A DNA stretch of 64,000 bases, from positions 1,240,001-1,304,000 of the forward strand of contig CAWBWT010000002.1 in assembly GCA_963792675.1 (NCBI GenBank). Direction: 5' to 3'. The translations under genes and the position numbers were made by a program. This DNA comes from JBBROS01 sp963792675. Lineage in GTDB: Bacteria; Pseudomonadota; Alphaproteobacteria; Acetobacterales; Acetobacteraceae. Shown here piece by piece: positions 1 to 10,466 of this stretch. Below the pieces are notes generated by a model. It was not told the DNA's origin. It searched no databases and saw only the letters and a program-made list of their open reading frames with translations. Within the stretch, counting starts at the first letter, position 1; the number at the start of each line of letters is the position of its first letter.

Positions 1-1738
1 CGAGTTGCCCGCTCGACAGCGCCGTCCAGGCGACCCCTTTGCTGTCGAGATCCATGCCGCGCGGTCCGAACGTGCCTTCCGGCGGCTGGAAGATTTCTGC
101 AAGCGCGGTGTTGGTGGGGTCGGCGCCGGGTATGAAGTGAACGATGTAGCCTGGCTGGTCGAGGCGGGAGAAGCCGACGTCCATCGATTGGCCCCAGACG
201 GTGTCGTCGATCGGGCTCGCCTGCACGCCATACCAGCCGGCAATGACCCGCTTCTGCTTGTTGGGGTCGACCGGCTGGTTCGCCTCGACATAGTCGCCGC
301 GCTTGCCCCAGCCGGGCACGTCAACGATCAGCGGCGCCCAGCCTTGCGAGGCTTTGGCGTCGCCGGTCTCGAGGAATTTCCGCGTGTTCAGCCAGCCCAC
401 CGCCGGCGCGCCGGCGCCGCCGGCGCTGGTCCACAGGGTATTGTCCTTGTCGTTGCCGAAATATAGGTGCTGCGTGGTGAAGCAGGTGTCGATCAGGGTG
501 AACTTCTGGGTCTTCGGATCGAACGTCGAAAGGTGCCGCACCGAGGTGTCGATCGGCACCAGCTTCGCCGATTGCAGGTCCGAGCCCTTCTTGCAATAGG
601 CCGGGTTGTCGGCAGGACGCACCTTGGCCGCGAACCACAAGCGCCCGGTCTCGTCAAAGATCAGGTTGTGGTTGCTGGTGTGGCTGTCCCAGATCGGCTC
701 CTCGCCCCAGAACACCGACGGACCCATCGGATCGTCCTTGGTGGTCGGCGTGCCCGGCGCATAAGGGTGGGGGATGGTCCAGGTCTTGTTGGCGACCGGG
801 TCGAGCACCGGCACGTTGTCGGTCGACTCCTCGGGCGAGCCGTAGATCAGCCCGTTCGCGTTGACCGTCGGGTGACGCTTATCGGTCGAGATCGCGTCGT
901 GCATGTAGGTCGTAGGCTCCGCCCAGTCCCAGGTGGTCGCGACCATGTTGCGCTCGAGCCCGGCGGGACGCTGCGGCTTGGCGGCCGGCAGCTCGCCTGC
1001 GGCGATGCGGTCGGTCCAGTCGGCGTACAGCGACAGGCCCTTGTCCGGCCCCAACCGGGCGATCGACACCGCCATCCCGGTCATCGCCTGGCCCGACTGG
1101 ATACGGCGCGTCCACATATCGGTGGAGTTGGCGAATTCGCCCAGCTCCTTCACGTGCGGCGAGCGGATGTTCTCGCTGCCGAGCGCATGGCAAGACTGGC
1201 ACGAATTCTTCACCGTATCGATCCAGGCGCCCTGTGTTTTCAGGAACGCGGGGATGCCGTTGCCCTTGTCGCCGGTCCCGGGAAACTGGTCGGCGGCGGG
1301 GATGTGCAGCATCGAGTACCAATACATGCCCGGGTAGTACTTGGCCGCCGCGGCGGCGTTGGGCGCGACGGCGGCGGTGAGGTCGAGCAGCTTGCCGGGC
1401 TCGCCGTCGACCCGCGCCGAGTCGACCAGGCCGTAGCCCCGCACCCAAACCTTGTAGTGCGCCGTCGGCAGGCCGGGGATGACGTAGCGGCCGGCGTCGT
1501 CGGTCACCACGATCTTGGCGAACTTGGTCGGCAGGTCGGTTGTCTCGGCGATGACCCAGACCCCGGCTTCAGGACCTTGCGTGCTGGTCACCACTCCGCC
1601 GATGTCGGTGGCGCCGATCGCGACGGGTGCGGCGGTGGCGGGGCGGGCGGTCTGCGCGTGTCCTGCGAGCGGCGTCGAGGCCAGCAAGGCCGCAAGGAGC
1701 GCCGCCGGTTTCGCAGCGCGGCTTGGCTGATGGGTCAT
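1..1738 (-). CDS. Carboxypeptidase-regulatory-like / CxxCH propeller protein, 3' end outside window
   Basis: The frame stays open from the ATG at 1738 to the left edge, so the C-terminus is missing. The first about 25 residues look like a Sec signal peptide ending in AGHAQ. An Ig-like CarboxypepD_reg segment follows, with GGVVTSTQGPEAGVWV and a GRYVIPGLP turn. A single haem-binding motif, CQSCH, lies near residue 180. The rest is a long propeller-like region rich in W, N and H that resembles streptogramin-lyase-type repeats. Proteins of this architecture are usually annotated only as carboxypeptidase regulatory-like domain proteins and are presumed periplasmic; their reaction is unknown to me. 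It lies 133 bp downstream of the MFS gene on the same strand and may be the last gene of that run. An electron-transfer role is inferred from the CxxCH motif alone. Confidence 0.75.
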   Translation of the reverse strand, partial: MTHQPSRAAKPAALLAALLASTPLAGHAQTARPATAAPVAIGATDIGGVVTSTQGPEAGVWVIAETTDLPTKFAKIVVTDDAGRYVIPGLPTAHYKVWVRGYGLVDSARVDGEPGKLLDLTAAVAPNAAAAAKYYPGMYWYSMLHIPAADQFPGTGDKGNGIPAFLKTQGAWIDTVKNSCQSCHALGSENIRSPHVKELGEFANSTDMWTRRIQSGQAMTGMAVSIARLGPDKGLSLYADWTDRIAAGELPAAKPQRPAGLERNMVATTWDWAEPTTYMHDAISTDKRHPTVNANGLIYGSPEESTDNVPVLDPVANKTWTIPHPYAPGTPTTKDDPMGPSVFWGEEPIWDSHTSNHNLIFDETGRLWFAAKVRPADNPAYCKKGSDLQSAKLVPIDTSVRHLSTFDPKTQKFTLIDTCFTTQHLYFGNDKDNTLWTSAGGAGAPAVGWLNTRKFLETGDAKASQGWAPLIVDVPGWGKRGDYVEANQPVDPNKQKRVIAGWYGVQASPIDDTVWGQSMDVGFSRLDQPGYIVHFIPGADPTNTALAEIFQPPEGTFGPRGMDLDSKGVAWTALSSGQL

Positions 1739-1871
1739 TGCTTTCCTCTCCCGGGATCGGCGAACGTTGCGCGTGATCTTTGCGACTCTGACGAGCCGGT
1801 CGCCCGGGTCGTTGCGGTCCATTTGCTTACGACAGTGAACCCCCGTTGCAAGCTTCGCAAGGCGCCGCCGC

Positions 1872-3272
1872 TTAGTGCGACACCTGCTCCAATTCCAGGT
1901 CGTTGGTGCGCGGGCCGAAGATGCCGATCGACAACACCACCATTGCCATCGCGAAGGCGATCAGCCCGAACACGCCCTTGGTGCCGGCGGTCTGCAGGAA
2001 GAAGCCGATGATGAAGCTCGCGAACACCGTGCTGATCCGGCTGAAGGAGTAGGTGAAACCAACTGCCCGCGCTCGCACCCGGGTCGGGAACAGCTCCGCC
2101 TGGTAGCCGTGGAAGGTGTTGGACAGCACGTTGTTGCACAGCGTGATCAGCACGCCGAATACGACCAGCAGCGGGATCGTGGTCTGGAACGAAAACAGGA
2201 TGCCGAACACGCCGACGCCGCAGGCCGCGGCGACGAGCTGCCATTTCCGCTCGAACCGGTCGGCAAAGCTCATCGCGATCAGCGGTCCGAACGGGTTGGC
2301 GATGGCGATGACGAACGAATAAAGCAGGCTCGAACCGAGGTTGATGCCGACCTGCTGCGCGATCAGGGTCGGGACCCAAGCGGCAAACCCGTAAAAGCCG
2401 AACGTCTGGAAGAACTGGAACACCATCAGCATGATCGTGCGCGTGCGGTAGTGCGGCGAGAAGATCTCGCCCAGGCTGCCCGGCGCCTCCGGCCGCTCGA
2501 TCGCATGCGCGGCCGGGGCGGGCAGCGGCGTGCCGCCGCGATCGGCCGTGACCCGGGCCTCGATCATCGCCGTGATGGCGTCGGCCTCGGCCAGGCGCCC
2601 CTGCTGGATCAGCCAGCGCGGGCTTTCCGGCACGCCGCGGCGCAACAGCCAGACGACGAGCGCGCCAGCCGAGCCGATCGCCACCACCCAGCGCCAGCCG
2701 TCGATGCCGAATGGCGCCGTGGGCACCAGCAGGTAGGATAGCAACGCCACCACCGGCACCACGGCGAACTGGATCATCTGGTTGTAGGCGAAGGCACGGC
2801 CGCGGACGTGCTTGGGCACGAGTTCGGCGACGTAGGTGTCGATCGTCACCAACTCGACTCCGATGCCGATGCCGGCGATCAGGCGCCATAGGCAAACAGC
2901 CAAGCCGCTGGTCTGGAACGCCATGATGAGCGTCGCGGCGCTGTAGAACAGCAGCGACCAGGTGAAGATGGTGCGCCGGCCGTACTTGTCGGCGACGAAG
3001 CCGAACACAAAGGTGCCGATGAACAGGCCGGTGAAGGTCGATGCAACGAACAGCGCCGGGCCGGTGAAGATCGCCAACGACACGTTGGTGAGCAGGCCGG
3101 CTTTGACGAGACCGGGGATCACATAGCCGGTCATGAACAGGTCGTAGAACTCGAAGAAGCCGCCCATCGAGAGAAGGGTCACGAGGACCCAGATCGAGCG
3201 GGAGGCGGGAAGCCGGTCCAGCCTGGCAAGGATGGCGGCGGCGGCATGGTGCTGTGGCGCGGTGTCCGGCAT
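1872..3272 (-). CDS. MFS transporter, metabolite:H+ symporter type
   Basis: This 466-residue inner-membrane protein has about 12 hydrophobic segments split by a central loop near residues 210-280. The family signature between TM2 and TM3 reads GFVADKYGRR, and the mirrored signature after TM8 reads SFADRFERK. The segment GGFFEFYDLFMTGYVIPGL in TM1 is typical of the sugar/organic-acid symporter branch. The substrate cannot be read from sequence. An aromatic or sugar acid would fit the upstream cupin, SMP-30 and SDR genes on the same strand, but that is inference. The gap of 223 bp to the upstream SDR allows a separate promoter, though I see none clearly. Confidence 0.85.
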   Translation of the reverse strand: MPDTAPQHHAAAAILARLDRLPASRSIWVLVTLLSMGGFFEFYDLFMTGYVIPGLVKAGLLTNVSLAIFTGPALFVASTFTGLFIGTFVFGFVADKYGRRTIFTWSLLFYSAATLIMAFQTSGLAVCLWRLIAGIGIGVELVTIDTYVAELVPKHVRGRAFAYNQMIQFAVVPVVALLSYLLVPTAPFGIDGWRWVVAIGSAGALVVWLLRRGVPESPRWLIQQGRLAEADAITAMIEARVTADRGGTPLPAPAAHAIERPEAPGSLGEIFSPHYRTRTIMLMVFQFFQTFGFYGFAAWVPTLIAQQVGINLGSSLLYSFVIAIANPFGPLIAMSFADRFERKWQLVAAACGVGVFGILFSFQTTIPLLVVFGVLITLCNNVLSNTFHGYQAELFPTRVRARAVGFTYSFSRISTVFASFIIGFFLQTAGTKGVFGLIAFAMAMVVLSIGIFGPRTNDLELEQVSH

Positions 3273-3495
3273 TGGCGTGCCTTCGTTTTCGCCATCGCGC
3301 CACGCTCAGCCGGGTTTGGCAAGTGGCCCGCAGCACCGGATTGCCGCGCCGATTTCGGAAGGAACGGCGCGCCTCGCGCTGGCGCATCGAGGGGCGAGCT
3401 GAACGCGCGCACCGATCGGCAGCGGTCGGAGCTGGAGCTCAGCCGGAGCAGCCTCGCGCGCCCTGCTCCCCAGTCGACTCCGGCCGCCGCCCCGT

Positions 3496-4380
3496 TCAGC
3501 CGCCGGTGGCGAAGCCCGGGTACAGCGTCATGCCGCCATCGACGAACAGCGTCGTGCCGGTGACGTAGTCGGCCGCATCGGACGCCAGCCACACCGCCGC
3601 TTGGGCGATGTCGTCGGGCTCGCCGATGCGCTTATACGGGACCAGCGTCATTAGGTCGGAATAGGCTTCCGGCGTGTTCCAGGCCGCGGTGTTGATCGGG
3701 GTGCGGATGGCGCCGGGGCCGATCGCGTTGACCCGGATGAAGTGCGGCGCCAGCTCCTGGGCGATGCTCTTCATCAGCATCATGATACCGCCCTTGGAGG
3801 CGGCGTAGTTGGCATGCCCGGCCCAGGGGATCTGCTGGTGCACCGAGCTCATGCAGATGATCTTCCCCGCCGCCTGCGACACGGAGGCGACCACGCCGCG
3901 CCGCTTGAACTCGCGCGTGGCAGCGCGGGTGCAAAGGAACTGGCCGGTCAGGTTCACCCCGATCACGGTGTTCCATTGCTCCAGCGTCATCTCGTCGAAC
4001 GCGGCATCGCGCTGCAGCCCGGCGTTGCTGACGGCGATGTGCAGCGTGCCGAACTCGGCGATCGCCTGCTTGAACATCGCCTCGACCTCGTCCTCCTTGC
4101 TGACATCGGCCTTGATGGCGATGGCGCGCCGGCCCATGCCGACGATCGCGTGCGCCACCTCCTCGGCGGTCTCGGGGTGGGTCACGTAGTTGACGGCCAC
4201 GTCGGCGCCCGCCTGGGCGAGGCCGAGTGCGACGGCCTTGCCGATGCCGGAGTTCGCGCCGGTGACAAGCGCCGGCTGCCCGGTCAGGACCTGCTGGTAC
4301 GGCACGCGCGGCAGCCTCGAGGCGTCGGGGAGCGCGGGATCGTTGGGGGCTTTCGCGTCGGAGGCGGCGGCGTCGGTCAT
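3496..4380 (-). CDS. SDR family oxidoreductase (glucose 1-dehydrogenase-like)
   Basis: A complete classical SDR of 294 residues, with a roughly 30-residue extension before the Rossmann start. The cofactor motif is TGANSGIGKA, followed by an N-A-G motif (SNAGLQ), the catalytic YAASK, and a C-terminal FVDGGMTLYPGF typical of the glucose 1-dehydrogenase-like branch. The catalytic serine lies in CMSSVHQ. It probably oxidises a sugar or polyol alcohol with NAD(P). The order on this strand is cupin, SMP-30 lactonase-like, flavoprotein, SDR, MFS. This suggests a sugar-to-lactone-to-acid oxidation unit, which is inferred from context only. Confidence 0.85.
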   Translation of the reverse strand: MTDAAASDAKAPNDPALPDASRLPRVPYQQVLTGQPALVTGANSGIGKAVALGLAQAGADVAVNYVTHPETAEEVAHAIVGMGRRAIAIKADVSKEDEVEAMFKQAIAEFGTLHIAVSNAGLQRDAAFDEMTLEQWNTVIGVNLTGQFLCTRAATREFKRRGVVASVSQAAGKIICMSSVHQQIPWAGHANYAASKGGIMMLMKSIAQELAPHFIRVNAIGPGAIRTPINTAAWNTPEAYSDLMTLVPYKRIGEPDDIAQAAVWLASDAADYVTGTTLFVDGGMTLYPGFATGG

Positions 4381-4438
4381 GTGAAAGCCCTTTCAAACGG
4401 GGAAGTGACGGCGGTCGCGACAGGCCGGGGCGGATGCC

Positions 4439-5797
4439 TCACGGCCTGGTTCCACGCCCGATGATCAAGCGCCCGGCGCGCTGATGCGTCACATAGGCGA
4501 ACAACCATTGCGCGCTGACCATCACCCGGTTGCGGAAGCCGATGAGGAAAAAGATGTGCGCCACCGCCCAGGTGATCCAGGCGACGAAGCCCTTGATGTG
4601 CAGCGGCCCGAACTCCGCCACCGCCTTCGAGCGCCCGATGGTCGCCAGGGTGCCGTAATCCCGATACCGGAACCGTGTCCGCGGCGGGCGGCGTCCGCGT
4701 TGCCGGCGCAGGATGGCCTCGCTCACGAACTCGCCCTGCTGCTTGGCGACCGGAGCGAGGCCCGGATACGGGTGCCCGTCGGGGTCGGTGGCCAGGGCGG
4801 CGTCGCCGATTACCGCGACCTCCGGATGGCCGGGAACGCTGAGGTCGGGCTCGACCAAGACCCGCCCGCCATGCCCGGGCTTGACGCCGAGCCACTCGGC
4901 GACCGGCGTCGCCTCGGTGCCGGCGGTCCAGATCACGCTGGCCGTCTCGATCGAATGATCGCCGAGCAGCACCCGGCCGGGCTCGATCCCGGTCACGCTG
5001 GTCCCGGTCATGATCTCGACGCCGAGCTCGCGCAGCATGCGGGCGGCATAGTCGGACAAGTCGGGCGTGAAGGCGGACAGGATGCGCGGCCCGGCCTCGA
5101 CCAGGACAATACGGGCGTGGCGGCGCGGCAGGGCGAAGTCGCGGGCCAGCAGGTCGCGCGACAGCTCGGCGATCGAGCCGGCCATCTCCACCCCCGTCGG
5201 GCCGCCGCCGATCAGCACGAACGTCAGCAGCCGGTCGTGCTCGTCGGCGTGGCTGACGGAGGCGTGCTCGAACACCCCGAGGATCCGGCGGCGCAGATCG
5301 AGCGCGTCTTCCAGCGTCTTGAGCCCCGGCGCCGCCTCGGCCCAGTCGGCATGGCCGAAATAGCTGGGGCGTGACCCGGTCGCGACGATCAGCTCGTCAT
5401 AGGGCACGTCCGCCTCGGTGCTCAGCACGCGGCGGTTGGCGGTGTCGATGCCGGTCACGCGCGCCATCAGCACGTGCACCCCGGGTGCGGCCGGCAGGAT
5501 GCCGCGCACCGGCGACGCGATGTCGGCCGGCGACAATGCGGCGGTGGCGACCTGGTAGAGCAGCGGCTGGAACAAGTGATGGTTCTGCGCATCGATGACC
5601 GTGAGGTCGATGCCGGGCCGTCCGGCCAGGCGGCCGGCGGCGGCGAGGCCGCCGAAGCCGGCGCCGATCACCACCACGCGGCATGCCGGCCGGCGGCGGC
5701 TGGTCCGGACCGAGCGCCCGCGCGGGGCCGCAACGAAGGCCAGCGCGGCGCCGCCGGCCAGGGCGAACAGCATCGGCGTTGCGGCAAGTCGGCTCAT
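4439..5797 (-). CDS. NAD(P)/FAD-dependent oxidoreductase, type II NADH dehydrogenase-like
   Basis: About 452 residues from the ATG at 5797; a start 11 codons upstream is possible but would overlap the preceding gene. After a hydrophobic N-terminal segment (residues about 8-25) comes the FAD motif VIGAGFGGLAAAGRLAG. The second dinucleotide motif, LIGGGPTGVEMAGS, lies near residue 180. The stretch NHHLFQPLLYQVATAAL is characteristic of NDH-2 enzymes. The C-terminal region, with WITWAVAHIFFLIGF, supports membrane association. NDH-2 passes electrons from NADH to quinone without pumping protons. The extra N-terminal hydrophobic helix is unusual for NDH-2. The start is 1 bp from the SMP-30 stop, so translation is probably coupled. 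Confidence 0.85.
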   Translation of the reverse strand: MSRLAATPMLFALAGGAALAFVAAPRGRSVRTSRRRPACRVVVIGAGFGGLAAAGRLAGRPGIDLTVIDAQNHHLFQPLLYQVATAALSPADIASPVRGILPAAPGVHVLMARVTGIDTANRRVLSTEADVPYDELIVATGSRPSYFGHADWAEAAPGLKTLEDALDLRRRILGVFEHASVSHADEHDRLLTFVLIGGGPTGVEMAGSIAELSRDLLARDFALPRRHARIVLVEAGPRILSAFTPDLSDYAARMLRELGVEIMTGTSVTGIEPGRVLLGDHSIETASVIWTAGTEATPVAEWLGVKPGHGGRVLVEPDLSVPGHPEVAVIGDAALATDPDGHPYPGLAPVAKQQGEFVSEAILRRQRGRRPPRTRFRYRDYGTLATIGRSKAVAEFGPLHIKGFVAWITWAVAHIFFLIGFRNRVMVSAQWLFAYVTHQRAGRLIIGRGTRP

Positions 5798-5798
5798 C

Positions 5799-6716
5799 CT
5801 ATGCTCCTGTCGGCAGCCGCGCGGCGCCACGCGTGTTGGTGAAGATGGAGTACAGGGTATGCGAGGCGCAAATGAACAGCCGCGCCCGGTTGCGCCCGCC
5901 GAACTCCAGGTTCGACACGGCAGACGGGACCTTGATCACGCCGAGCAGGGTGCCATCGGGCGCGATGCAATGCACGCCATTCCCCGCGCTGCTCCAGATC
6001 CGCCCATCCTCATCGCAACGGAACCCGTCCGCATAGCCCGGTGCGACGGCGTGGAACACCCGGCCGTTCGCCAGCCTGGCGCCCTCGTCGACGACGTCGA
6101 ACACCCGGATGTGCCGCTTCGGCTGCTCGGCGAACTGGTCCCCGGTCTCGGCGACGTAGAGCAGGCGCTCGTCGGGCGAGAAGCACAGCCCGTTCGGTCC
6201 CCCGAAATCGTCGGCGACGACCGTCAAAGCACCGTTGCGAGGGTCGAGGCGGTACAGCGTCGGTGGCAGTTCGGGATTCTGCTTGCCGCCCTCGTAGTCG
6301 CTGTTGATGCCGTAATGCGGGTCGCTGAACCAGATCGTGCCGTCGGAGCGGCAGACAATGTCGTTGGGGCTGTTGAGCCGGCGGCCCCGGTAGCGGTCGG
6401 CCAGCACGGTGACGCTGCCGTCGAGTTCGGTGCGGGTGATGCAGCGGTGCCGGTGCGAGCAGCCGAGCAGCCGGCCCTGGCGGTCGCGGGTATGCCCGTT
6501 GGCGAAGCCGGACGGCTGGCGGAACACGCTCAGGCCGCCGCTCTCGGTCCAGCGCATGATGCGGTCGGCCGGGATGTCACTGACCAGCAGGCAGTCGAGG
6601 TCGGCGAACCAGACCGGGCCTTCGAGCCAGGACAGCCCGTCGGCCAGCTTCAGCAACGGCGCATTGGGCAGGACGAGGGAACGGAAGCGCGGGTCGTGGA
6701 TCTCGAACCCGTCCAT
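5799..6716 (-). CDS. SMP-30/gluconolactonase/LRE family protein
   Basis: 305 residues from the ATG at 6716, which lies 2 bp after the cupin stop; an in-frame ATG at 6761 would overlap that gene. The six-bladed propeller signatures are visible: LEGPVWF, SPNDIVCRSDGTIWFSDPHYG, GGPNGLCFSPDE and ADGFRCDEDGRIW. The acidic and asparagine residues in these blades are the usual divalent-metal ligands (Glu of EGP, Asn of SPND, Asn of GPNG, Asp of ADGF). The family hydrolyses sugar lactones. Its close coupling to the cupin and the flavoprotein points to one transcript. No signal peptide is evident, so it is probably cytoplasmic. Confidence 0.9.
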   Translation of the reverse strand: MDGFEIHDPRFRSLVLPNAPLLKLADGLSWLEGPVWFADLDCLLVSDIPADRIMRWTESGGLSVFRQPSGFANGHTRDRQGRLLGCSHRHRCITRTELDGSVTVLADRYRGRRLNSPNDIVCRSDGTIWFSDPHYGINSDYEGGKQNPELPPTLYRLDPRNGALTVVADDFGGPNGLCFSPDERLLYVAETGDQFAEQPKRHIRVFDVVDEGARLANGRVFHAVAPGYADGFRCDEDGRIWSSAGNGVHCIAPDGTLLGVIKVPSAVSNLEFGGRNRARLFICASHTLYSIFTNTRGAARLPTGA

Positions 6717-6718
6717 CG

Positions 6719-7168
6719 TCAGCGCGCGTGGCAGGGTGTGTGGCGGGGCGGCACGTGGCATTGCACCGTCATCAGCACGGCCGGCTGATCCCCGACCGTG
6801 CCGGACCGGTGGCCTTTCTTGCCGTCCCGTTCCCCGCAGCCCTGGTCCTCGCCGAACGAGAACTCGCCCGGTCCCTGCTCGATGCGGGTCCCGTCCATGC
6901 TCTCGATCCACCACCGCCCGGACAGCACGACGATCCATTGCGGCGCCGGGTTCTCGTGCCACTCGCCCACCCAGCCGACCGGCTGCACGGTGAACACCAC
7001 CGTCGCTTCGGAGCGGTCCTGCTTGTCGTTCCATTGCGGCGCCGCATTGCCGACGCCTTTCAGTTCGAACTCGGTCAGCGTGCATTGGCGCTGGTGGCTG
7101 ACGCCGTCGGCGTCGCTCCAGAGGTGCCAGTAGGGGATTTGCGGCTTGGGTCCGGATGCGTCAGTCAT
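6719..7168 (-). CDS. Cupin domain-containing protein
   Basis: 149 residues starting at the ATG at 7168. It is a single-domain cupin with a strand pattern that includes VGEWHENPAPQWIVVLSGRW (residues about 66-85) and a second motif region with GPGEFSFGED. The first motif retains His and Glu (WHEN) but the classical HxH spacing is not obvious, so metal binding and catalysis are uncertain. It is the first gene of the minus-strand run and is divergent from DoxX across 78 bp, a natural place for promoters. I cannot assign a substrate. Confidence 0.75.
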   Translation of the reverse strand: MTDASGPKPQIPYWHLWSDADGVSHQRQCTLTEFELKGVGNAAPQWNDKQDRSEATVVFTVQPVGWVGEWHENPAPQWIVVLSGRWWIESMDGTRIEQGPGEFSFGEDQGCGERDGKKGHRSGTVGDQPAVLMTVQCHVPPRHTPCHAR

Positions 7169-7246
7169 GGCAGTTGAACTTTCGAAGCACGGTCCTGTTC
7201 CGTTGGGGCGCGGGCGCCGGTGCTCACGCTGCGGAGAACGGGCCCG

Positions 7247-7720
7247 GTGACCTGGATCAACGACTATGCGCCGCTGCTGCTGCGGATCTGCCTCGTGGTG
7301 CTGTTCCCGTTCAGCGCATTGGACAAGATCGTGAACTGGCGGTCGGCGATGAAGCAGGCCGGCGAGGGCGCGGCGGCGCCGGCGATGCTGGTGGTGGCGA
7401 TCGTGGTCGAGCTCGCGGCCCCCATCTGCATCGTGCTCGGCTGGCATGACCGGCTGGCGGCGTTCGTGCTGGCCGGGTTCTGCGCGGTGACGGCGGTGCT
7501 GTATCACCAGTTCTGGCGATACCCGGATTTCTGGCGCTTCCGCCCAGGCGAGGGGCTCGAGCACTTCTGGGAGTTCCTGAAGAACTTCGGCCTGGTCGGC
7601 GGCCTCGGCCTGGTAATGCTGGCACCGCGCACCCTGCCGCTGACCGAGGTGGCGCAGCACCCGCTGGCTTCGACGGTCGTGAGCGGGCCCGAGGCGGGGG
7701 CCGTCGCCGGCCAACACTGA
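7247..7720 (+). CDS. DoxX family membrane protein
   Basis: 157 residues from the GTG at 7247, preceded by GGAGA at a 9-bp spacing; a GTG at 7220 would add nine residues. It has four predicted transmembrane helices, with LLLRICLVVLFPFSALDKI at the N-terminus, AMLVVAIVVELAAPICIVLG next, and a final helix near GGLGLVMLA. This is the DoxX/DoxD pattern. Characterised relatives take part in thiosulfate oxidation or redox membrane complexes, but most members have no known function. It is divergent from the cupin operon and convergent with the dehydrogenase. Confidence 0.85.
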   Translation: MTWINDYAPLLLRICLVVLFPFSALDKIVNWRSAMKQAGEGAAAPAMLVVAIVVELAAPICIVLGWHDRLAAFVLAGFCAVTAVLYHQFWRYPDFWRFRPGEGLEHFWEFLKNFGLVGGLGLVMLAPRTLPLTEVAQHPLASTVVSGPEAGAVAGQH

Positions 7721-7739
7721 GGGGCGGGGCCGGTGAGCC

Positions 7740-8780
<1,041 letters not shown>

Positions 8781-8852
8781 GGAACGACCGGACCATGCCG
8801 GTGTTTGTACGTCAATTGTTCTCTCGCCGCCGGCCAGCCGGGGCCGGCCGGG

Positions 8853-10466
8853 TCAGCGCCCGGCGGTTTGCGCGAAGGTGGTTTCCCAGCCGCCGCCGAG
8901 CGCCTTGTAGAGCTGCACCAGGTTGGTGCTGACGGTGGTGGTGCTGTCGGCAAGCTGCTGCTCGGCTTGCAGCACCGTGCGCTGGGCGTTCAGCACCTCG
9001 AGGAAGTCGGACAGGCCTTGCCGGAACCGCTGCTGCGCCAAGCCCAAGGCGCGGCGGGCCTGGCCGACTTGCGCCGACAGCCGGTCGCGTCGGTTCTGCT
9101 CGGCGCGGTAGGCGATCAGGGCATTGTCCACGTCGTGGAACGCGGTCAGCACCGTCCGCTGATAGTTGATCGCGGCTTCCTGCTGCTGCGCTTCGCGCAG
9201 CTCGAGGGTGCGGCGCAGGCGGCCGCCCTCGAAGATCGGGATGCTGACGTTCGGGCCGAACCCGTAGGTGCGGCTGCCGAAATTGCCGAGGTCCTTGATC
9301 TGCGTCGCCTGCAGCGCGAACGAGCCGGACAGGGTCACCCGCGGGAAGAAATCGGCCTTTGCCTGGCCGATGTCGGCCGTCGCCGCGTGCAGCTGCGCTT
9401 CCGACTGGCGGATGTCGGGGCGGCGCTGCACGAGATCGCTGGGTATGCCGACCGGCACCCGCGGCGGCACCGGCGGCACCGGCTTCGGCGGCAGCAGCTC
9501 GGCCGCGAGCGCCCCGGGCGGCGCGCCGAGCAGCAGCGAGATCGCGTTCACCAACTGATCCTGCTGCTGCTCGAATTGCGGGATGGTCGCCGCCGTCGCC
9601 TCGACCTGCGCCCGCGCGTTGGCGACGTCGAGGTCGGTGGCGAGGCCGCCGCGGAACCGTTCATTGCTGAGATTGGCGCTTTCCTGGGCACTCGACAGGT
9701 TGGCGCGGGCGATGCGGATCTGGTCCTGGGTGCCGCGGAGCTGCACGTAATCGCGGGCGAGCTCGGCCAGTGCGGTGACGAGCGTTTGCCGCCTTGCCTC
9801 GGTGGAGGCGTCGATGGCGGCCTCGGCGCTCTCGATGGCGCGGCGGACACGGCCCCAGAGATCGAGCTCGTAGGAGGCGTCGAAGCCGGCCTGGAACAGG
9901 TTGAAGGCGGGGAGCGGCGGGGTGCCGCCATTGCCGCCGCCGAGGCCGCTCACCGGCACGCCGCCCTGCGTGCCGCCGAGGCCGTTGCTGCTGGTCGTGG
10001 TGGACGTGCCGGAGCCGTTCGAGCTGCTGGAGCCGCCGCCGATCAGGCCGATGACGCCGCGCTGGCTCAGGCGTTCGCGCGAGTAGGAGCCGTTGGCGTT
10101 GATCTGAGCGTACTGGTCGGCCGCGCTGATGCCGCGCTGGGCCCGCGATTCGGCCAGCCGGATCGCGGTCGTGCGCACGTCGAGGTTGCTGTCGGCAACC
10201 CGGCGCATCAGCCCGGTCAGCACCGGGTCATGGAAGCTGTTCCACCACTCCGGATCGACCGGCTGGTTGGTCGGCAGGCTGGCGTAATCGGGCTTCGGCG
10301 TGCGTCGGCCAAACCAGGAGGCGGGCGACCAGGGGCTCGGGCGCTCGAAGTTCGGGCCGACGGCGCAGCCGGCAAGCAGCGTTGCGAGCAGGAGCGGCGT
10401 CAGCGGGCGGAAACGGGAGCGGGGACTTCGGCGCGAGATTGGGCGGAAACGATCGTCAGTGGCCAC
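8853..10466 (-). CDS. Efflux outer-membrane factor, NodT/OprM family lipoprotein
   Basis: 537 residues. The N-terminus has a lipobox, LLATLLAGCAVGPNF, so it is a predicted lipid-anchored outer-membrane channel. Two repeated coiled OEP domains follow, with hallmark motifs YELDLWGR, a PDIRQSEAQL segment, and KADFFPRVTLSG. A Ser/Gly/Asn-rich insertion near residues 145-175 is typical of an exposed loop. The start overlaps the end of the EmrB-like gene by 11 bp, so the two are translationally coupled. A palindrome-like stretch at 8830-8847 lies just after the stop, without a T tract. Confidence 0.92.
   Translation of the reverse strand: MATDDRFRPISRRSPRSRFRPLTPLLLATLLAGCAVGPNFERPSPWSPASWFGRRTPKPDYASLPTNQPVDPEWWNSFHDPVLTGLMRRVADSNLDVRTTAIRLAESRAQRGISAADQYAQINANGSYSRERLSQRGVIGLIGGGSSSSNGSGTSTTTSSNGLGGTQGGVPVSGLGGGNGGTPPLPAFNLFQAGFDASYELDLWGRVRRAIESAEAAIDASTEARRQTLVTALAELARDYVQLRGTQDQIRIARANLSSAQESANLSNERFRGGLATDLDVANARAQVEATAATIPQFEQQQDQLVNAISLLLGAPPGALAAELLPPKPVPPVPPRVPVGIPSDLVQRRPDIRQSEAQLHAATADIGQAKADFFPRVTLSGSFALQATQIKDLGNFGSRTYGFGPNVSIPIFEGGRLRRTLELREAQQQEAAINYQRTVLTAFHDVDNALIAYRAEQNRRDRLSAQVGQARRALGLAQQRFRQGLSDFLEVLNAQRTVLQAEQQLADSTTTVSTNLVQLYKALGGGWETTFAQTAGR

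Noticed and set aside
8830..8847. Terminator after the outer-membrane factor gene
   Set aside because: The 6-bp CCGGCC/GGCCGG stem is too short in a region this rich in CCGG and GGCC words, and no T run follows.
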